From IMG/VR virus record IMGVR_UViG_3300046007_007152, positions 24,560 to 88,559 of that record: a DNA stretch of 64,000 nucleotides; one strand, 5' to 3'. Made by a program: the position numbers and the translations under genes. The notes below the pieces were generated by a model. That model had not been told where the DNA came from. It did no database searches and was given only the letters and a program-made list of their open reading frames with translations. Shown one piece after another: positions 29,301-37,330 of the stretch (the stretch's first letter is position 1; every line of letters starts with the position of its first letter). The DNA is from a virus.

Positions 29301-31233
29301 AGGCTTTTCTGTCTTTAAATTTTTCATAAACTTCTAAAAAGTTCTGTTTTTCCTCTGAAATAATGTTTTTTAACTTAGAAAAATAATTAGAATTTAAAAT
29401 TTGTTGTCTATTGGCAATCGCCCGATCACAGTCTCTAAGGTGACGGTTATATCTTGCCTCACTTATGCTGCCCTCGCCATACGATTCAAAGAAATCACAA
29501 TCAGGGTTTATTGAACATTCTGATACAAGTCTATTCCAACGTTCAATCATCATTTGTTTGATGTTTTGAATTCTAGTTATAGAGGCTTGTAAAAGATCTC
29601 TTGCAATATCTACTCTTTTTTCTTCTAAATCATAAAGATATTTTGTTTGCAACGTAGGAGTGTCTACTAGATGAAACAAATCACCAATTGTTTTATTATA
29701 AGGATCACTATCTAGTTCATAACTTAATGTTAGACCCATCGGAAACTGTCTTCCTAAAGTCGAACCATCTGCAATATCAAAATTAACCATATCACTGAAA
29801 GAACCAGCAGCAACAACGCCGTATTCGGGGGTAAATACTGGTTCATTTTCAAGTTGTTCAGTGGGATCTCTATATCGTGTATCGCAACAAATACTGCAAC
29901 GATATAATTTCCATTTTTCTTTTAAGTTTTTCTTATTTGCATATTCAATTTTTTTGTCTTTTATTTTTTGTTTTATTTCTTTTTGAATTATTTGGCATAT
30001 TTTTCCATCTAATTCAGTTTGATCAAACATTGGTTGCCAAGTTTCAAAACCATCGCGGTTTGAAAAAGTATAACCATAATGATCCCACTCTACCGTTTTA
30101 TCTCTATTGCTATAACTCGGTGAAAAATAACCAGAAATATTGTCATTAATTACATTAGCAACTGTTGGTTTTGTATCAACACCAGTTTCTAAAAGAGGGT
30201 ATTTTTCTACTTTTAACCACTTATTGTAATCTTTAAAATAATCAAATGATATTTCTTTTACAGAATGAGATTCATTATAGTCTAGTATTTCTCTATATGG
30301 ATGATCCCATTTTGGTTCAACAAGATAATACTTTGCAGAAAATGCGTTTGATTCAAGTAGTCTTAAATAATTTGATTCATTAATTATCTGTAGTTGACGA
30401 ATATTTCCAGTTTTGGTTGAAACGGTCGATGCAACATACTTTTTATCAGTTTTTTCTTTTAGTAGAGACTCAACGCTTCTAAAATTCCAACGATCAATAT
30501 CTTGCCAAAACATGTAATTACAAGCATATTGATTGCTTTCTGCTACAGAATGTTCGGCTAAAAACTGTAGAAGTTGAGTTGCTTTAACTGGTCTATTTAA
30601 TTTACCCCAAGGATACAAAGATTGGTTCTGTTTATACCAAACCCAATTATAAGTGGGTTCGATAAACATTGGTTTTTGAGTTGTTCCTTGTTGTTTATTT
30701 CCTGATTTAAAGAAATTATTATTAATTACATTTACTAAACCAAGATTATCTTCTCCATCTTTTGATGCTATTTTTGTAATAATATCAGCACCAGTAGATC
30801 CCGTCAATTCTGAAAATTCTTTATATGAAAGAAGATAATGTTCATAAGAAATAAATTGTATTTCTAATTTGACAGAAGATATATTTACATCTTGATTTAG
30901 TTTGTTATTTTTAATCTGATCTTCTGTTGCCTTTACATTATAAATTTTATAGCGTAAAGATTTATACGAGTTTGGAATATCTGGATTTTCTATTTTTATA
31001 ACAACATCTTCAAATCCTGAAAAATTTATTTGTTCTGCTGTAGAATTTAAATCTCGTATTACTAATTTACCAACAACGGAAGCTTCAAACATTCCTTCCA
31101 ATAATTCAAGTGAAACATAAGAAAGTTTTGATGCGTCTGGAAAAATTTGGTAAACTTGACCATCTTTTCCTATAATTTTTAAATCATGTATTGTTAAATT
31201 AATAAGTTCTTGTACAATTTCGCTATTTGACAT
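26305..31233 (-). CDS. Giant baseplate hub-like protein
   Basis: 1642-aa protein, the largest product in the window. The N-terminal 120 residues (IFPDASKLSYVSLELLEGMFEASVVGKLVIRD, INFSGFEDVVIKIE) resemble the first tube-like domain of gp27-type hub proteins, and the last 100 residues (LSNKILVKLNGDLTLRPGNVVTLDLGDKRYSGKWLVSSILHDF) resemble the hub's closing 'rides on top' domain. Between them is a very long tyrosine- and asparagine-rich insertion (about 1000 residues) of unknown fold. Position between gp53 and gp25 suits a hub or spike-bearing protein. T4 gp27 has only 391 aa, so this would be a hub with a large extra domain. Moderate confidence. Confidence 0.5.
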   Translation of the reverse strand: MSNSEIVQELINLTIHDLKIIGKDGQVYQIFPDASKLSYVSLELLEGMFEASVVGKLVIRDLNSTAEQINFSGFEDVVIKIENPDIPNSYKSLRYKIYNVKATEDQIKNNKLNQDVNISSVKLEIQFISYEHYLLSYKEFSELTGSTGADIITKIASKDGEDNLGLVNVINNNFFKSGNKQQGTTQKPMFIEPTYNWVWYKQNQSLYPWGKLNRPVKATQLLQFLAEHSVAESNQYACNYMFWQDIDRWNFRSVESLLKEKTDKKYVASTVSTKTGNIRQLQIINESNYLRLLESNAFSAKYYLVEPKWDHPYREILDYNESHSVKEISFDYFKDYNKWLKVEKYPLLETGVDTKPTVANVINDNISGYFSPSYSNRDKTVEWDHYGYTFSNRDGFETWQPMFDQTELDGKICQIIQKEIKQKIKDKKIEYANKKNLKEKWKLYRCSICCDTRYRDPTEQLENEPVFTPEYGVVAAGSFSDMVNFDIADGSTLGRQFPMGLTLSYELDSDPYNKTIGDLFHLVDTPTLQTKYLYDLEEKRVDIARDLLQASITRIQNIKQMMIERWNRLVSECSINPDCDFFESYGEGSISEARYNRHLRDCDRAIANRQQILNSNYFSKLKNIISEEKQNFLEVYEKFKDRKAFFISKEIGFTADNSKLNLFNIKTIKRVPIRGSKYEKLAKKSVVDNWIAALSEEQLQSNDFAFKGFPVGATSYYPYEIYYDNDSSIDPSIKHPHYDSQYNLNIGYNANPSFSLFEDFGGPDSGGPLDRNPYSVFTYYAQYLFKMTVDIKRSYPVAGSPTCDSRQDSFTETYEYYRIATGTDPSELTPDNIIKRTIQNLEVQKWDDIRTLTYSESGFADYFYDFYYYSVYNDDLSITNKTNNSISFRRRYDVTSSCNNHFSDYTFTIEFVEAASNNKGNPYLSQFNSAICVAAPYGLERITDFNPIDYLNSRNFVNIEGNEEPVRPTENILEEIESFVRIEFQTPIGVNTLYDFPQGFYDTPGSEYYLPYNVLITPGPFGTKSVDYNISVIGQDPFGFDVAVKRIKKKKQNLNTGKKALTNHKDNHIIETGYSHFPQSYYERPANETYEATYGYLPSIATTYNGLYTIGVRGYDNYFRRPLNRFNSASKIYNSNDNFPLYEKRFYPPQEVLDQKSRTYGYSIGDVFSSDSDNKRLVQDDFSNFYMRSSNNINTTTTEILYYDMIQRTTRKNPLSLAQSYYEFSNIRPRSISARTALPSSYYNLSTPYYEGGSWNTKIPKARYRTTRYEVAAGNYTQVYVDAEVSSWTSLNAVDAFKDFNDTDFMNAIPVLSNTTAIRIHANEPVPIDVNYFKSTTPLPPSTSDRITSSWTILGENYLKNRNERVEPEDETSFYGYYYGSSIWKHELADNLEKLVWKNDYTGETEYGLVSPELEEEFSVFDRNFAAQFVVMTRQTIDIEGPCGDYNCSNPNPVNNAPCPDDNPLCNCPCQELRPDRLLVGVTGSEPTYKELKDLEKEIKECTLIEEKLGEDWLGCAWNDPKNPLNCNCPCIGERYMDYLRYSQTYCTFWQTPPERPLLRNAQMMQLLSNKILVKLNGDLTLRPGNVVTLDLGDKRYSGKWLVSSILHDFAKTKHLMDVILIRDTEYKDPNKKAKKLTLNTE

Positions 31234-31235
31234 AA

Positions 31236-32153
31236 TTATGGAGTTCTAAAAAGTGAGGTTGAAGTAACAGTTGGGTCATTAAATAAAAGTTTTGCTTTAT
31301 CTTCGATGAGAGGAACTATACGAGTACTAATTACATTTAATTTTACTTTATCAACATACTCGGATACAGTTTTTTGTTCATATGTTCGTACTTTAATACC
31401 AGTAACAGATAAATTATTTATTACTCTGTAAATTAATGTTTTTTGAAAAGCAGTTTTATCTGATGGACTGCAAGTATCAACTATAATTTTACTTTCCGAT
31501 AAAGTTCCGCCTTCGGCTGAAATTAGTGGATTTAAAACTTTGCCGTTATTTGCAAAAATTTGATAAGGAGAAGAGGCGTAATTTGAATAGCCAAATAAAG
31601 TAAAGTCTGTGGATGGTGTTGTACAGAAATTTGTCAAATTAACTTCTTCAATCTGCGAAGAATTTGTCAATCTAGACAACCGTTTTATTTTAAATGTTGA
31701 AGAAGACAGTCCGGTGGTTGGAAGATTATAATTTTCTTTCAATACGATTTGTTTATAAAAAGGATTCCAAGATTCTATAATTCCATATGAATTTTCATTT
31801 AAATAAAGTATATCATTTGGCAAAATTTCTGCGTTTTCATACACATAAAAAGTTGCTTTTCTCGAATAATTGTCTAATAACGTTCCAAGTTCTTCTTGCT
31901 GTGATGGCCAATCGCGATTTACATCATATACTTTATTTGCAAGCATCATAATCCAATAATAATCAAACGTTCCATACTTTGAAAATGATAATCGTTCTGG
32001 TCTTAAGATTTTATCAGAGTATTCTTCATAAAATAAATCAGGATTTTGAAAAAAAGAATCCTTTATTCCAACTTTAATAAACAAATCTGGAACGGTAAAT
32101 ACTCCATTCGAAAAAGTATATTCCATTTTTGGTAACTGTTCAAAGTAACGCAT
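31236..32153 (-). CDS. 53: Baseplate wedge protein gp53
   Basis: 305-aa gp53-family protein, longer than T4 gp53 (196 aa). The first 110 residues follow the family: MRYFEQLPKMEY, VPDLFIKVGI, then RPERLSFSKYGTFDYYWIMMLANKVYDVNRDWPSQQEEL (compare PEELANAIYGNPQLYWVLLMCNDNYDPYYGW in T4). gp53 joins wedges around the hub. The extra C-terminal part is beta-rich and probably an added domain. It overlaps the gp48-like gene by one base. Confidence 0.82.
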   Translation of the reverse strand: MRYFEQLPKMEYTFSNGVFTVPDLFIKVGIKDSFFQNPDLFYEEYSDKILRPERLSFSKYGTFDYYWIMMLANKVYDVNRDWPSQQEELGTLLDNYSRKATFYVYENAEILPNDILYLNENSYGIIESWNPFYKQIVLKENYNLPTTGLSSSTFKIKRLSRLTNSSQIEEVNLTNFCTTPSTDFTLFGYSNYASSPYQIFANNGKVLNPLISAEGGTLSESKIIVDTCSPSDKTAFQKTLIYRVINNLSVTGIKVRTYEQKTVSEYVDKVKLNVISTRIVPLIEDKAKLLFNDPTVTSTSLFRTP

Positions 32154-32965
32154 TAAATGATGTCTCCGTATCCAGCCGCGGCCCTGCTCATTATTTTTTC
32201 TGAGTTTGTGGCATCTCTATACGCTGGTTCTATTTCTAGAAATGCTAATTGAAGATCCAATCCCATATAATAATTATTGGTTGTTAAAATAGGAGAAGAT
32301 GGATCTAATCGATTAACTGTGTAATTCACCAAAAGAGATGGTTGTATTTGGTTCGACAAAACAAATGATTTATTTGGTCCAGCGCCTGGAACAATGCTTA
32401 TTTTCCACATTGCTGGAGGTGTAATTTTATTAAATGTTCTGGATTCTAGTGTCGGATACATTCTGGACTGAAATCCGTTTGCAATTGCATCAATTATATC
32501 CGCATCTTTTCCGTTTTTTGCATATAAACTGAAACCAAAGGAGTGAGCACGTTTTGCCATATTTTTAAAAGACAAATCACTAAAAGAAACGTCCTGAATA
32601 GCAGAACCATTAATTCCGCCCAAAGCACCCATTACATCATTTGGGGAAAATCCCTTCAGTATTGGCAAATCCAACACTAATGTTGAAAGTTTACCAACTC
32701 CACCACCCGTAAATAAATCTCGAACTCCCTGAAGAGCCATATCTACATTTGATGGTTCTACGTCTTGGTAATTTGCTGTGTTTGGTGAATTATATCTCTG
32801 AAGTGGTAGTATGTAAGAACCAGAATTACCTACAAGTTTTGCTTCTACTCTTTTATCAGGTCTAGTACTAAAATCTTGTGGTTGAAAACGAACCCAAGCA
32901 GCAACTCTTCTTTGATAAGTACTACTGGAGGGATATTGTTCGTTTACTGGTATTGATGTTGGCAT
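32153..32965 (-). CDS. 48: gp48-like baseplate tail-tube cap protein
   Basis: 270-aa protein with features of the gp48 (tail-tube cap) family: a mostly disordered N-terminus, then RAHSFGFSLYAKNGKDADIIDAIANGFQSRMYPTL, PAMWKISIVPG and a final LDLQLAFLEIEPAYRD, which parallel the fold of tail-tube-like proteins that prime tube assembly on the hub. It is shorter than T4 gp48 (364 aa). gp4 begins 11 bases away on the opposite strand, so this is a divergent gene pair. gp54 is the main alternative. Confidence 0.65.
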   Translation of the reverse strand: MPTSIPVNEQYPSSSTYQRRVAAWVRFQPQDFSTRPDKRVEAKLVGNSGSYILPLQRYNSPNTANYQDVEPSNVDMALQGVRDLFTGGGVGKLSTLVLDLPILKGFSPNDVMGALGGINGSAIQDVSFSDLSFKNMAKRAHSFGFSLYAKNGKDADIIDAIANGFQSRMYPTLESRTFNKITPPAMWKISIVPGAGPNKSFVLSNQIQPSLLVNYTVNRLDPSSPILTTNNYYMGLDLQLAFLEIEPAYRDATNSEKIMSRAAAGYGDII

Positions 32966-32976
32966 ATCTATTTCCT

Positions 32977-33420
32977 ATGGCGTATAAAAGTAAATATAAA
33001 CCAAAAAATCCACAAAAATACGTTGGCAACCCAAACAACATAATATGTAGATCCTTATGGGAAAGAACCTTCTGTAAGTATTTAGACGAAAATGCCAATA
33101 TTATTCGTTGGTCTAGTGAAGAACTACAAATTCCTTATATTTCTCCAGTCGATAACCAAGTTCACATGTACTATCCTGACTTTTTATTTGAAATGAAAAA
33201 AGAAAGGGAAGTAGAAACAGTGGTTGTGGAAATAAAACCAGAAAAACAAACAAAACAACCAATTAAAGGCAAAAAAAGTAGTAAAACATTTTTAACTGAA
33301 ACTATTCAATATGAGATAAATAAGTCTAAATGGCATTCTGCTAAAAATTTTTGTGATAAAAACGGATGGAAGTTTATGGTTTTGACAGAAAACAACCTTT
33401 TTAGAGGAACCACCAAATGA
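32977..33420 (+). CDS. 4: Head completion protein gp4
   Basis: gp4-family head completion protein (147 aa; T4 gp4 is 150), needed to seal packaged heads and fold-related to nucleases. The ATG at 32977-32979 was chosen because it gives MAYKSKYKPKNPQKYVGNP, which lines up with the T4 start (MAYSGKWVPKNISKYRGDP). Further conserved blocks are ICRSLWERTFCKYLD, IIRWSSEELQIPY, YYPDFLFEM, VVEIKPEKQTKQP and KWHSAKNFCDKNGWKFMVLTEN. The following gene starts 4 bases before this stop. Reading further upstream in frame would overlap gp48 and is not needed. Confidence 0.92.
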   Translation: MAYKSKYKPKNPQKYVGNPNNIICRSLWERTFCKYLDENANIIRWSSEELQIPYISPVDNQVHMYYPDFLFEMKKEREVETVVVEIKPEKQTKQPIKGKKSSKTFLTETIQYEINKSKWHSAKNFCDKNGWKFMVLTENNLFRGTTK

Positions 33421-33986
33421 GTCTTTACGAACACTCAATCTCCACTCTTCAAAACTATATAAATTCTCAAGGTGGGATACAACTCCCAAACAGATATCAT
33501 GTAACAATAAAGAGAAAAGATCAAGATCAACAAGGTGAATTTATCTGTAGTATGTCTCAACTACCATCAAGAAGAGTTAAAGCATATGCAGATATGTTAT
33601 CTGGTGTTGCCTCACCAATTGGTATGCCTTATGGGGTTGAATATGTAAATAATCTCATGGAATTTGTAATTGAGGAATCTTTTGCGAGCAGAAAATACTT
33701 TGAAGATTGGATTTCTTCACTTTTTACTGATGAATTTGGACATTCTGATTCAGATTATGTAAATAGAATAAATTTTGTTGAAAATGCAACCGGAGAGATA
33801 AAGATAGAAGCATTATCTGTTCAGAATAGAGGAAATTCACCAAAAGTAAATGCTAGATACAAATTGTATGAATGTTTTCCTTTAGAATTAATACCAACTA
33901 AATTCGATGAAACAATGATGAACTCTACAATGAAATTTACTGTTAATATGTTCTATTCACGTTACACATATGACATGCTTGCATAA
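33417..33986 (+). CDS. Tail tube family protein (gp19/gp54-like)
   Basis: 189-aa protein of the T4 tail-tube fold. The N-terminus LPNRYHVTIKRKDQD followed by SMSQLPSRRVKAYADML, FVIEESFASRKYFEDWISSLF and the C-terminal YECFPLELIPTKFDETMMNSTMKFTVNMFYSRYTY follows the gp19 layout (strand, hairpin, 'FxxWxxxI', then the final strand that inter-locks with the next ring). It could be the major tail tube (gp19) or the tube initiator (gp54); the position next to gp4 and gp48 slightly favours a baseplate tube paralogue. It overlaps gp4 by 4 bases. Confidence 0.72.
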   Translation: MSLYEHSISTLQNYINSQGGIQLPNRYHVTIKRKDQDQQGEFICSMSQLPSRRVKAYADMLSGVASPIGMPYGVEYVNNLMEFVIEESFASRKYFEDWISSLFTDEFGHSDSDYVNRINFVENATGEIKIEALSVQNRGNSPKVNARYKLYECFPLELIPTKFDETMMNSTMKFTVNMFYSRYTYDMLA

Positions 33987-33988
33987 CT

Positions 33989-33996
33989 AATAAATA
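33989..33996 (+). promoter_or_regulatory. Late-type promoter box upstream of gp26-like gene
   Basis: AATAAATA on the plus strand, 14 bases before the ATG at 34011, with a GAGG ribosome binding site between them. Fits the NATAAATA pattern seen elsewhere in the window. Confidence 0.4.
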
Positions 33997-34010
33997 TTAT
34001 TGAGGTAATT

Positions 34011-34748
34011 ATGCTTAAAGAATTATTGATTGAAAAAACACCAAAATATACTGAAATTTTACCAGTAACCCAAAAAAGAGTAACATTTAGACCATTTGTT
34101 GTTAGAGAAGAAAAAAATCTCATGATAGCAAAGGAAACTTCATCATTTGATAATTTAATGACAACGGTTCAAGAAGTAATCAACTCTTGTACCACTGGCA
34201 TTCCAAATGATGACTGTAAATCTCTACCATTTTGTGATTTAGAATATTTGTTTTTAAAAATAAGAGAAAAATCGCTAGGAGAAATTGTTGAATGTTATCT
34301 AACTTGCCCAGAAACACAGGAACGAGTTGTTTCTTCTATTAATTTACAAAACGTAAAAATATCAAATAAAAAAATAAATGACAAGATAAAGTTAGATTCG
34401 AATATTACAGTTGTAATGAAACAACCAACTCTTGACACTTATTTAAAGTTAAATAAATTCGAATTTAAAGAAGAAGAAGAGGGAGTGTTAGAATTACTAG
34501 CATTGTGTGTTTCTGAAATACATGCAAAAGAAGAAGTTTATTACACAAAAGATGTACCTCACGAAGAAGTTCAACAGTTTATTGAGTCATTAACTGCAAA
34601 ACAATTCAAAATATTAGTTTCTTTTTTGAAAGAAATACCAACAATTGAATACACCATACCGTATAAAACAAAAGATGGGGTTGAAAGAACACTAACAATA
34701 AGAGGATTTTCTGATTTTTTAGAATTATTCTTGGTTATGCCGATTTAA
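34011..34748 (+). CDS. 26: gp26-like tail/baseplate chaperone (T4_baseplate family)
   Basis: 245-aa protein of the T4 base-plate gp26 family. Landmarks: KRVTFRPFVVREEKNLMIAKE near residue 23, EVINSCTTG, LPFCDLEYLFLKIREKSLGE around residues 75-100, and YLTCPETQE, which is the usual zinc-ribbon-like half site. These proteins act in hub or tail assembly and resemble the G-type tail chaperones of other phages. Close to the 3' end the frame crosses a canonical -1 slippery heptamer (34715-34721), so a second, longer product is likely (see next entries). The start has GAGG upstream. Confidence 0.85.
   Translation: MLKELLIEKTPKYTEILPVTQKRVTFRPFVVREEKNLMIAKETSSFDNLMTTVQEVINSCTTGIPNDDCKSLPFCDLEYLFLKIREKSLGEIVECYLTCPETQERVVSSINLQNVKISNKKINDKIKLDSNITVVMKQPTLDTYLKLNKFEFKEEEEGVLELLALCVSEIHAKEEVYYTKDVPHEEVQQFIESLTAKQFKILVSFLKEIPTIEYTIPYKTKDGVERTLTIRGFSDFLELFLVMPI
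34715..34721 (+). promoter_or_regulatory. Programmed -1 frameshift heptamer T TTT TTA
   Basis: In the gp26 reading frame the codons are GAT TTT TTA GAA, so the heptamer T-TTT-TTA is read as XXY-YYZ, the exact requirement for -1 slippage. The -1 frame is closed by a TGA at 34712-34714 directly upstream of the heptamer and opens exactly at it, then stays open to 34892-34894. This geometry is as expected for a G/GT-type tail chaperone frameshift. Confidence 0.75.
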
Positions 34749-34894
34749 TCTCTATTTTTAAAATAAATTTTCAAATATTTTTTGAACATAAAGTGCCAAT
34801 AGATCAAATAGAGAGAATGCTACCGTGGGAGAGAAATTTATTCGTGGACATGATGAGAAAACATATAGAAAATCTAAACGAAGAATTAAAATAA
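34715..34894 (+). CDS. gp51/GT-like extension, expressed by -1 frameshift from gp26
   Basis: A -1 frame open stretch with no ATG before its conserved domain. Its end reads HKVPIDQIERMLPWERN, LFVDMMRKHIENLNEELK, which has the layout of the C-terminal part of phage tail-chaperone GT proteins (a 'P-W/F-E-R' block followed by a helix). A fusion made at the heptamer would have 237 residues of gp26 plus 57 from this frame, 294 in total. A GTG at 34793 could start a 33-aa independent peptide, but it lacks a good ribosome binding site. Frameshifting is the simpler reading. Confidence 0.65.
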   Translation, partial: FFRIILGYADLISIFKINFQIFFEHKVPIDQIERMLPWERNLFVDMMRKHIENLNEELK

Positions 34895-34906
34895 TCATCA
34901 AAAGCC

Positions 34907-36373
34907 ATGAAGCCTACAAAAAAAGAACAAATTAAAAAAATTATAAGAAAACAAGCGAATAAAATTAACATACCTTTCTTTAATTTTGACAACGCAAAGA
35001 AAACTGTTGATATTTCTCCATCCACTACTCTAAAAATTCTTCCAGATTTAATTGAAAAAGAAAAAAATGAGGAAACTAATGAAAAGTTTTCTCATTTTTT
35101 AATAAAACCCACTCCTGTTTTACCAAAAACAGCAAAACTAAGTTCAATTACACAACCAATTTTGTTTAATTCCGTAAAAAATGAACAAAAATTGACAGCA
35201 AACTATAATAAAAATACACTGCAACCAAAATTATTAGTTAATAGTGCAGTTAACTCTGCAATTAAACCAAAATTATTAGTTAATAGTGGAGTTAACTCTG
35301 CAATTAAACCAAAATTAAAAGAAAATAATACTAAAAATTCATTAATTTCATCAATATTAGTAAATAAACAGACAACTTCTCTTCCATCTATAGAGGCAAA
35401 ACTAGAACCAAATGCAACGAGTGCTGGTGGGTTTGAGCAAGCAAAATTAATAACAATTAAAAAACCGAATGCCACCAAAAAAGAATTAGTTTTAGTGGGG
35501 GAACGGGGAAAAGAAACTATTAATCAAATAGACAATTCCATAGTTCCTGTAGATTTAATAAAACACATAAAAACAAAAACTAATCTTATCACAACCACAG
35601 ATACTAAACCAAAAACAGAACTAAAAAAAGAAATAAAACCAATTCAAATAAAAGCAAAAGATGATCTTGGAACCATAACAAATGTTTTAGTAGCAAAACA
35701 TGACGCCAAATCTATTCTTTCTATGGTAAAAAATCAATCAATTGCAAACAGAATTGAACGTAAATCTGACGGTGGATTTGAACTTCAAGCATCCGCACAT
35801 TTCTTAGGAATGTTATCAAAAATAGGAAAAGCAACTAGTGCAATTAGTAAATCTGGCTTAGGATCAACCGCAAAAAATATGGCAAAAAATGCTGCTGGAA
35901 ATATTAAATCTGGAGCTACATCTATAGCATCTAAATCTTCTGGATTGGCTGGTGTTGGTAGCCAGCCAGGTACTTCTGCGACAGTTGCTGTCCCATCTAC
36001 TGCATCTGAACCACTCCCGGTTGCGGATCAGCCTCAAGCAGAAGAAGGAGGTTCTGGTGGATCGGCCGGCGGTGGAATTGCGTCTGCTGTGGGGGGGATA
36101 ATGGGTGGTGCAGGAGCAGCATTAGGTGGTATCGCTTCTGGTTTAGGTGCAGGATTAGGTGCAATGAGTGCATTGAATCCTGCTTCAATGATTGGAAAGG
36201 GAATAAAAGGATTATTAGGTGGTAGCGATGAACAAAAACCGGTTCTTCCAATTGTTCAAAGTAATTCGGCAAATCCAACAACAGTTACCACAATATTACA
36301 TCAATATGATATCTACAGAAAAACAGCAGATGATTCATTTATGCTGCCAAATTATAGAAGAGAATATGGTTAA
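34907..36373 (+). CDS. Probable tail tape measure protein
   Basis: 488-aa protein that starts 12 bases after the chaperone fusion, the standard place for a tape measure. Residues about 195-215 read LVLVGERGKETINQID, matching the 'VGExGPExI' motif of tape measure proteins. A hydrophobic glycine/alanine segment (about residues 390-445, SAVGGIMGGAGAALGGIASGLGAG) could insert in membranes on ejection. A tandem 14-residue repeat lies near residues 107-134. The length would give a tail of roughly 70 nm by the usual 0.15 nm per residue rule. T4 gp29 would be the counterpart, but sequence similarity to it was not visible. Confidence 0.55.
   Translation: MKPTKKEQIKKIIRKQANKINIPFFNFDNAKKTVDISPSTTLKILPDLIEKEKNEETNEKFSHFLIKPTPVLPKTAKLSSITQPILFNSVKNEQKLTANYNKNTLQPKLLVNSAVNSAIKPKLLVNSGVNSAIKPKLKENNTKNSLISSILVNKQTTSLPSIEAKLEPNATSAGGFEQAKLITIKKPNATKKELVLVGERGKETINQIDNSIVPVDLIKHIKTKTNLITTTDTKPKTELKKEIKPIQIKAKDDLGTITNVLVAKHDAKSILSMVKNQSIANRIERKSDGGFELQASAHFLGMLSKIGKATSAISKSGLGSTAKNMAKNAAGNIKSGATSIASKSSGLAGVGSQPGTSATVAVPSTASEPLPVADQPQAEEGGSGGSAGGGIASAVGGIMGGAGAALGGIASGLGAGLGAMSALNPASMIGKGIKGLLGGSDEQKPVLPIVQSNSANPTTVTTILHQYDIYRKTADDSFMLPNYRREYG
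35225..35308 (+). repeat. Tandem 42-bp in-frame repeat in tape measure gene
   Basis: Two adjacent 42-bp copies (35225-35266 and 35267-35308) differing at one visible base, with the first bases of a third copy following. Each encodes 14 residues (PKLLVNSAVNSAIK and PKLLVNSGVNSAIK). An in-frame repeat in a tape measure could change tail length by gain or loss of copies. Confidence 0.8.
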
Positions 36374-36382
36374 AAAGAAAAA

Positions 36383-36400
36383 CCCCCGATTTCTCGGGGG
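36383..36400. terminator. Bidirectional terminator between tape measure and gp32
   Basis: Stem CCCCCGA/TCGGGGG with a 4-base loop. On the minus strand it is followed by GTTTTTCTTTTT, so it mainly ends the gp32 transcript; on the plus strand a weaker T-run follows. Confidence 0.8.
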
Positions 36401-36406
36401 AATTTC

Positions 36407-37318
36407 TTATTGTTCAGCCAACTTTTGGAAGTAAGACAGAGAATCCATCTCCTCTTCCGGCTCATCTGTTGGAGCCGGTTCTTTCTTCTTTGGAGCAGGC
36501 TTGCTGCGACTGGGAGCATCAAAAGGTGTTTCGGTTTCGTCTTCGGCTCTTGACTGATTTTCCATTGTGTTAGAACGAATGTCATCACCAAGAGTTTCAT
36601 ACAACTTAGTCTTGAGAGCAGCATACTCCTTGAAATTCTTTGCTGAAACAAACTCTTGGAGAGAGTATTGCTTATTCCAAAGAGTCTCTAGTTTAGCATC
36701 ATCGCCACCGAAGAGTGGAGATGCAGGAGCAAATTCAGACTTGTCATAGTTTGTATAACCAGCAACTTTTCGAATCTTCAACTTAAAGTCTGCTCCAGAC
36801 CAAAAATTAAAGGGATCAATTGCGGCTTCATCTTTAAATTCAGGATACATTGCTTCCTTGAGTTTATCAAAGATCTTTACGCCATACTTGAATAGGAAAA
36901 CTTTTCCCTCATTTTGAGGATTTGCTTCATCCTTAATAACAAGAATATTTGAGATATAAGTCAATTTACGCTTTCTATCTCGCGCAATATTCTTATCATC
37001 TTCAATTCCGCTATTCCATAGTTCGTTATTCAATTCACACACAGGGCATTTGCCACCATTAGTAGTAAGGCAGTTTTCAATAAACCAACCATTCTTTCCC
37101 TGAAATGCATGTGAATATACTTTTACAAATGGTAGTTCTTCGTCCTTTGGTGATGGTAGAAATCGAAGAACTGCATATCCGTTTCCAGACTTGTCTGGCT
37201 CAGGACGCCAAAAACGGTCATCCTTATAATCCTTCTTACCTTCTAGAGTTTCTAGTGCCTTAGTAAGATCGCTAATACTTGTTTTTGACTTCTTCTTAAA
37301 ATCGTTAAATGATGACAT
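36407..37318 (-). CDS. 32: Single-stranded DNA-binding protein gp32
   Basis: gp32 family (303 aa; T4 gp32 is 301). It coats ssDNA in replication and recombination. Core blocks: NGYAVLRFLPSPKDEELPFVKVYSHAF, WFIENCLTTNGGKCPVC, ISNILVIKDEANPQNEGKVFLFKYGVKIFDKL. The zinc ligands are visible as His70, Cys83, Cys91 and Cys94 (T4: H64, C77, C87, C90). The N-terminus is basic and the C-terminus acidic (EEEMDSLSY), as in T4, where the tail recruits replication partners. The ATG at 37316-37318 was chosen because AAAGGA precedes it; an in-frame ATG at 37343-37345 lies in a leader hairpin and is less likely. Confidence 0.92.
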   Translation of the reverse strand: MSSFNDFKKKSKTSISDLTKALETLEGKKDYKDDRFWRPEPDKSGNGYAVLRFLPSPKDEELPFVKVYSHAFQGKNGWFIENCLTTNGGKCPVCELNNELWNSGIEDDKNIARDRKRKLTYISNILVIKDEANPQNEGKVFLFKYGVKIFDKLKEAMYPEFKDEAAIDPFNFWSGADFKLKIRKVAGYTNYDKSEFAPASPLFGGDDAKLETLWNKQYSLQEFVSAKNFKEYAALKTKLYETLGDDIRSNTMENQSRAEDETETPFDAPSRSKPAPKKKEPAPTDEPEEEMDSLSYFQKLAEQ

Positions 37319-37330
37319 TTTTTTTCCTTT

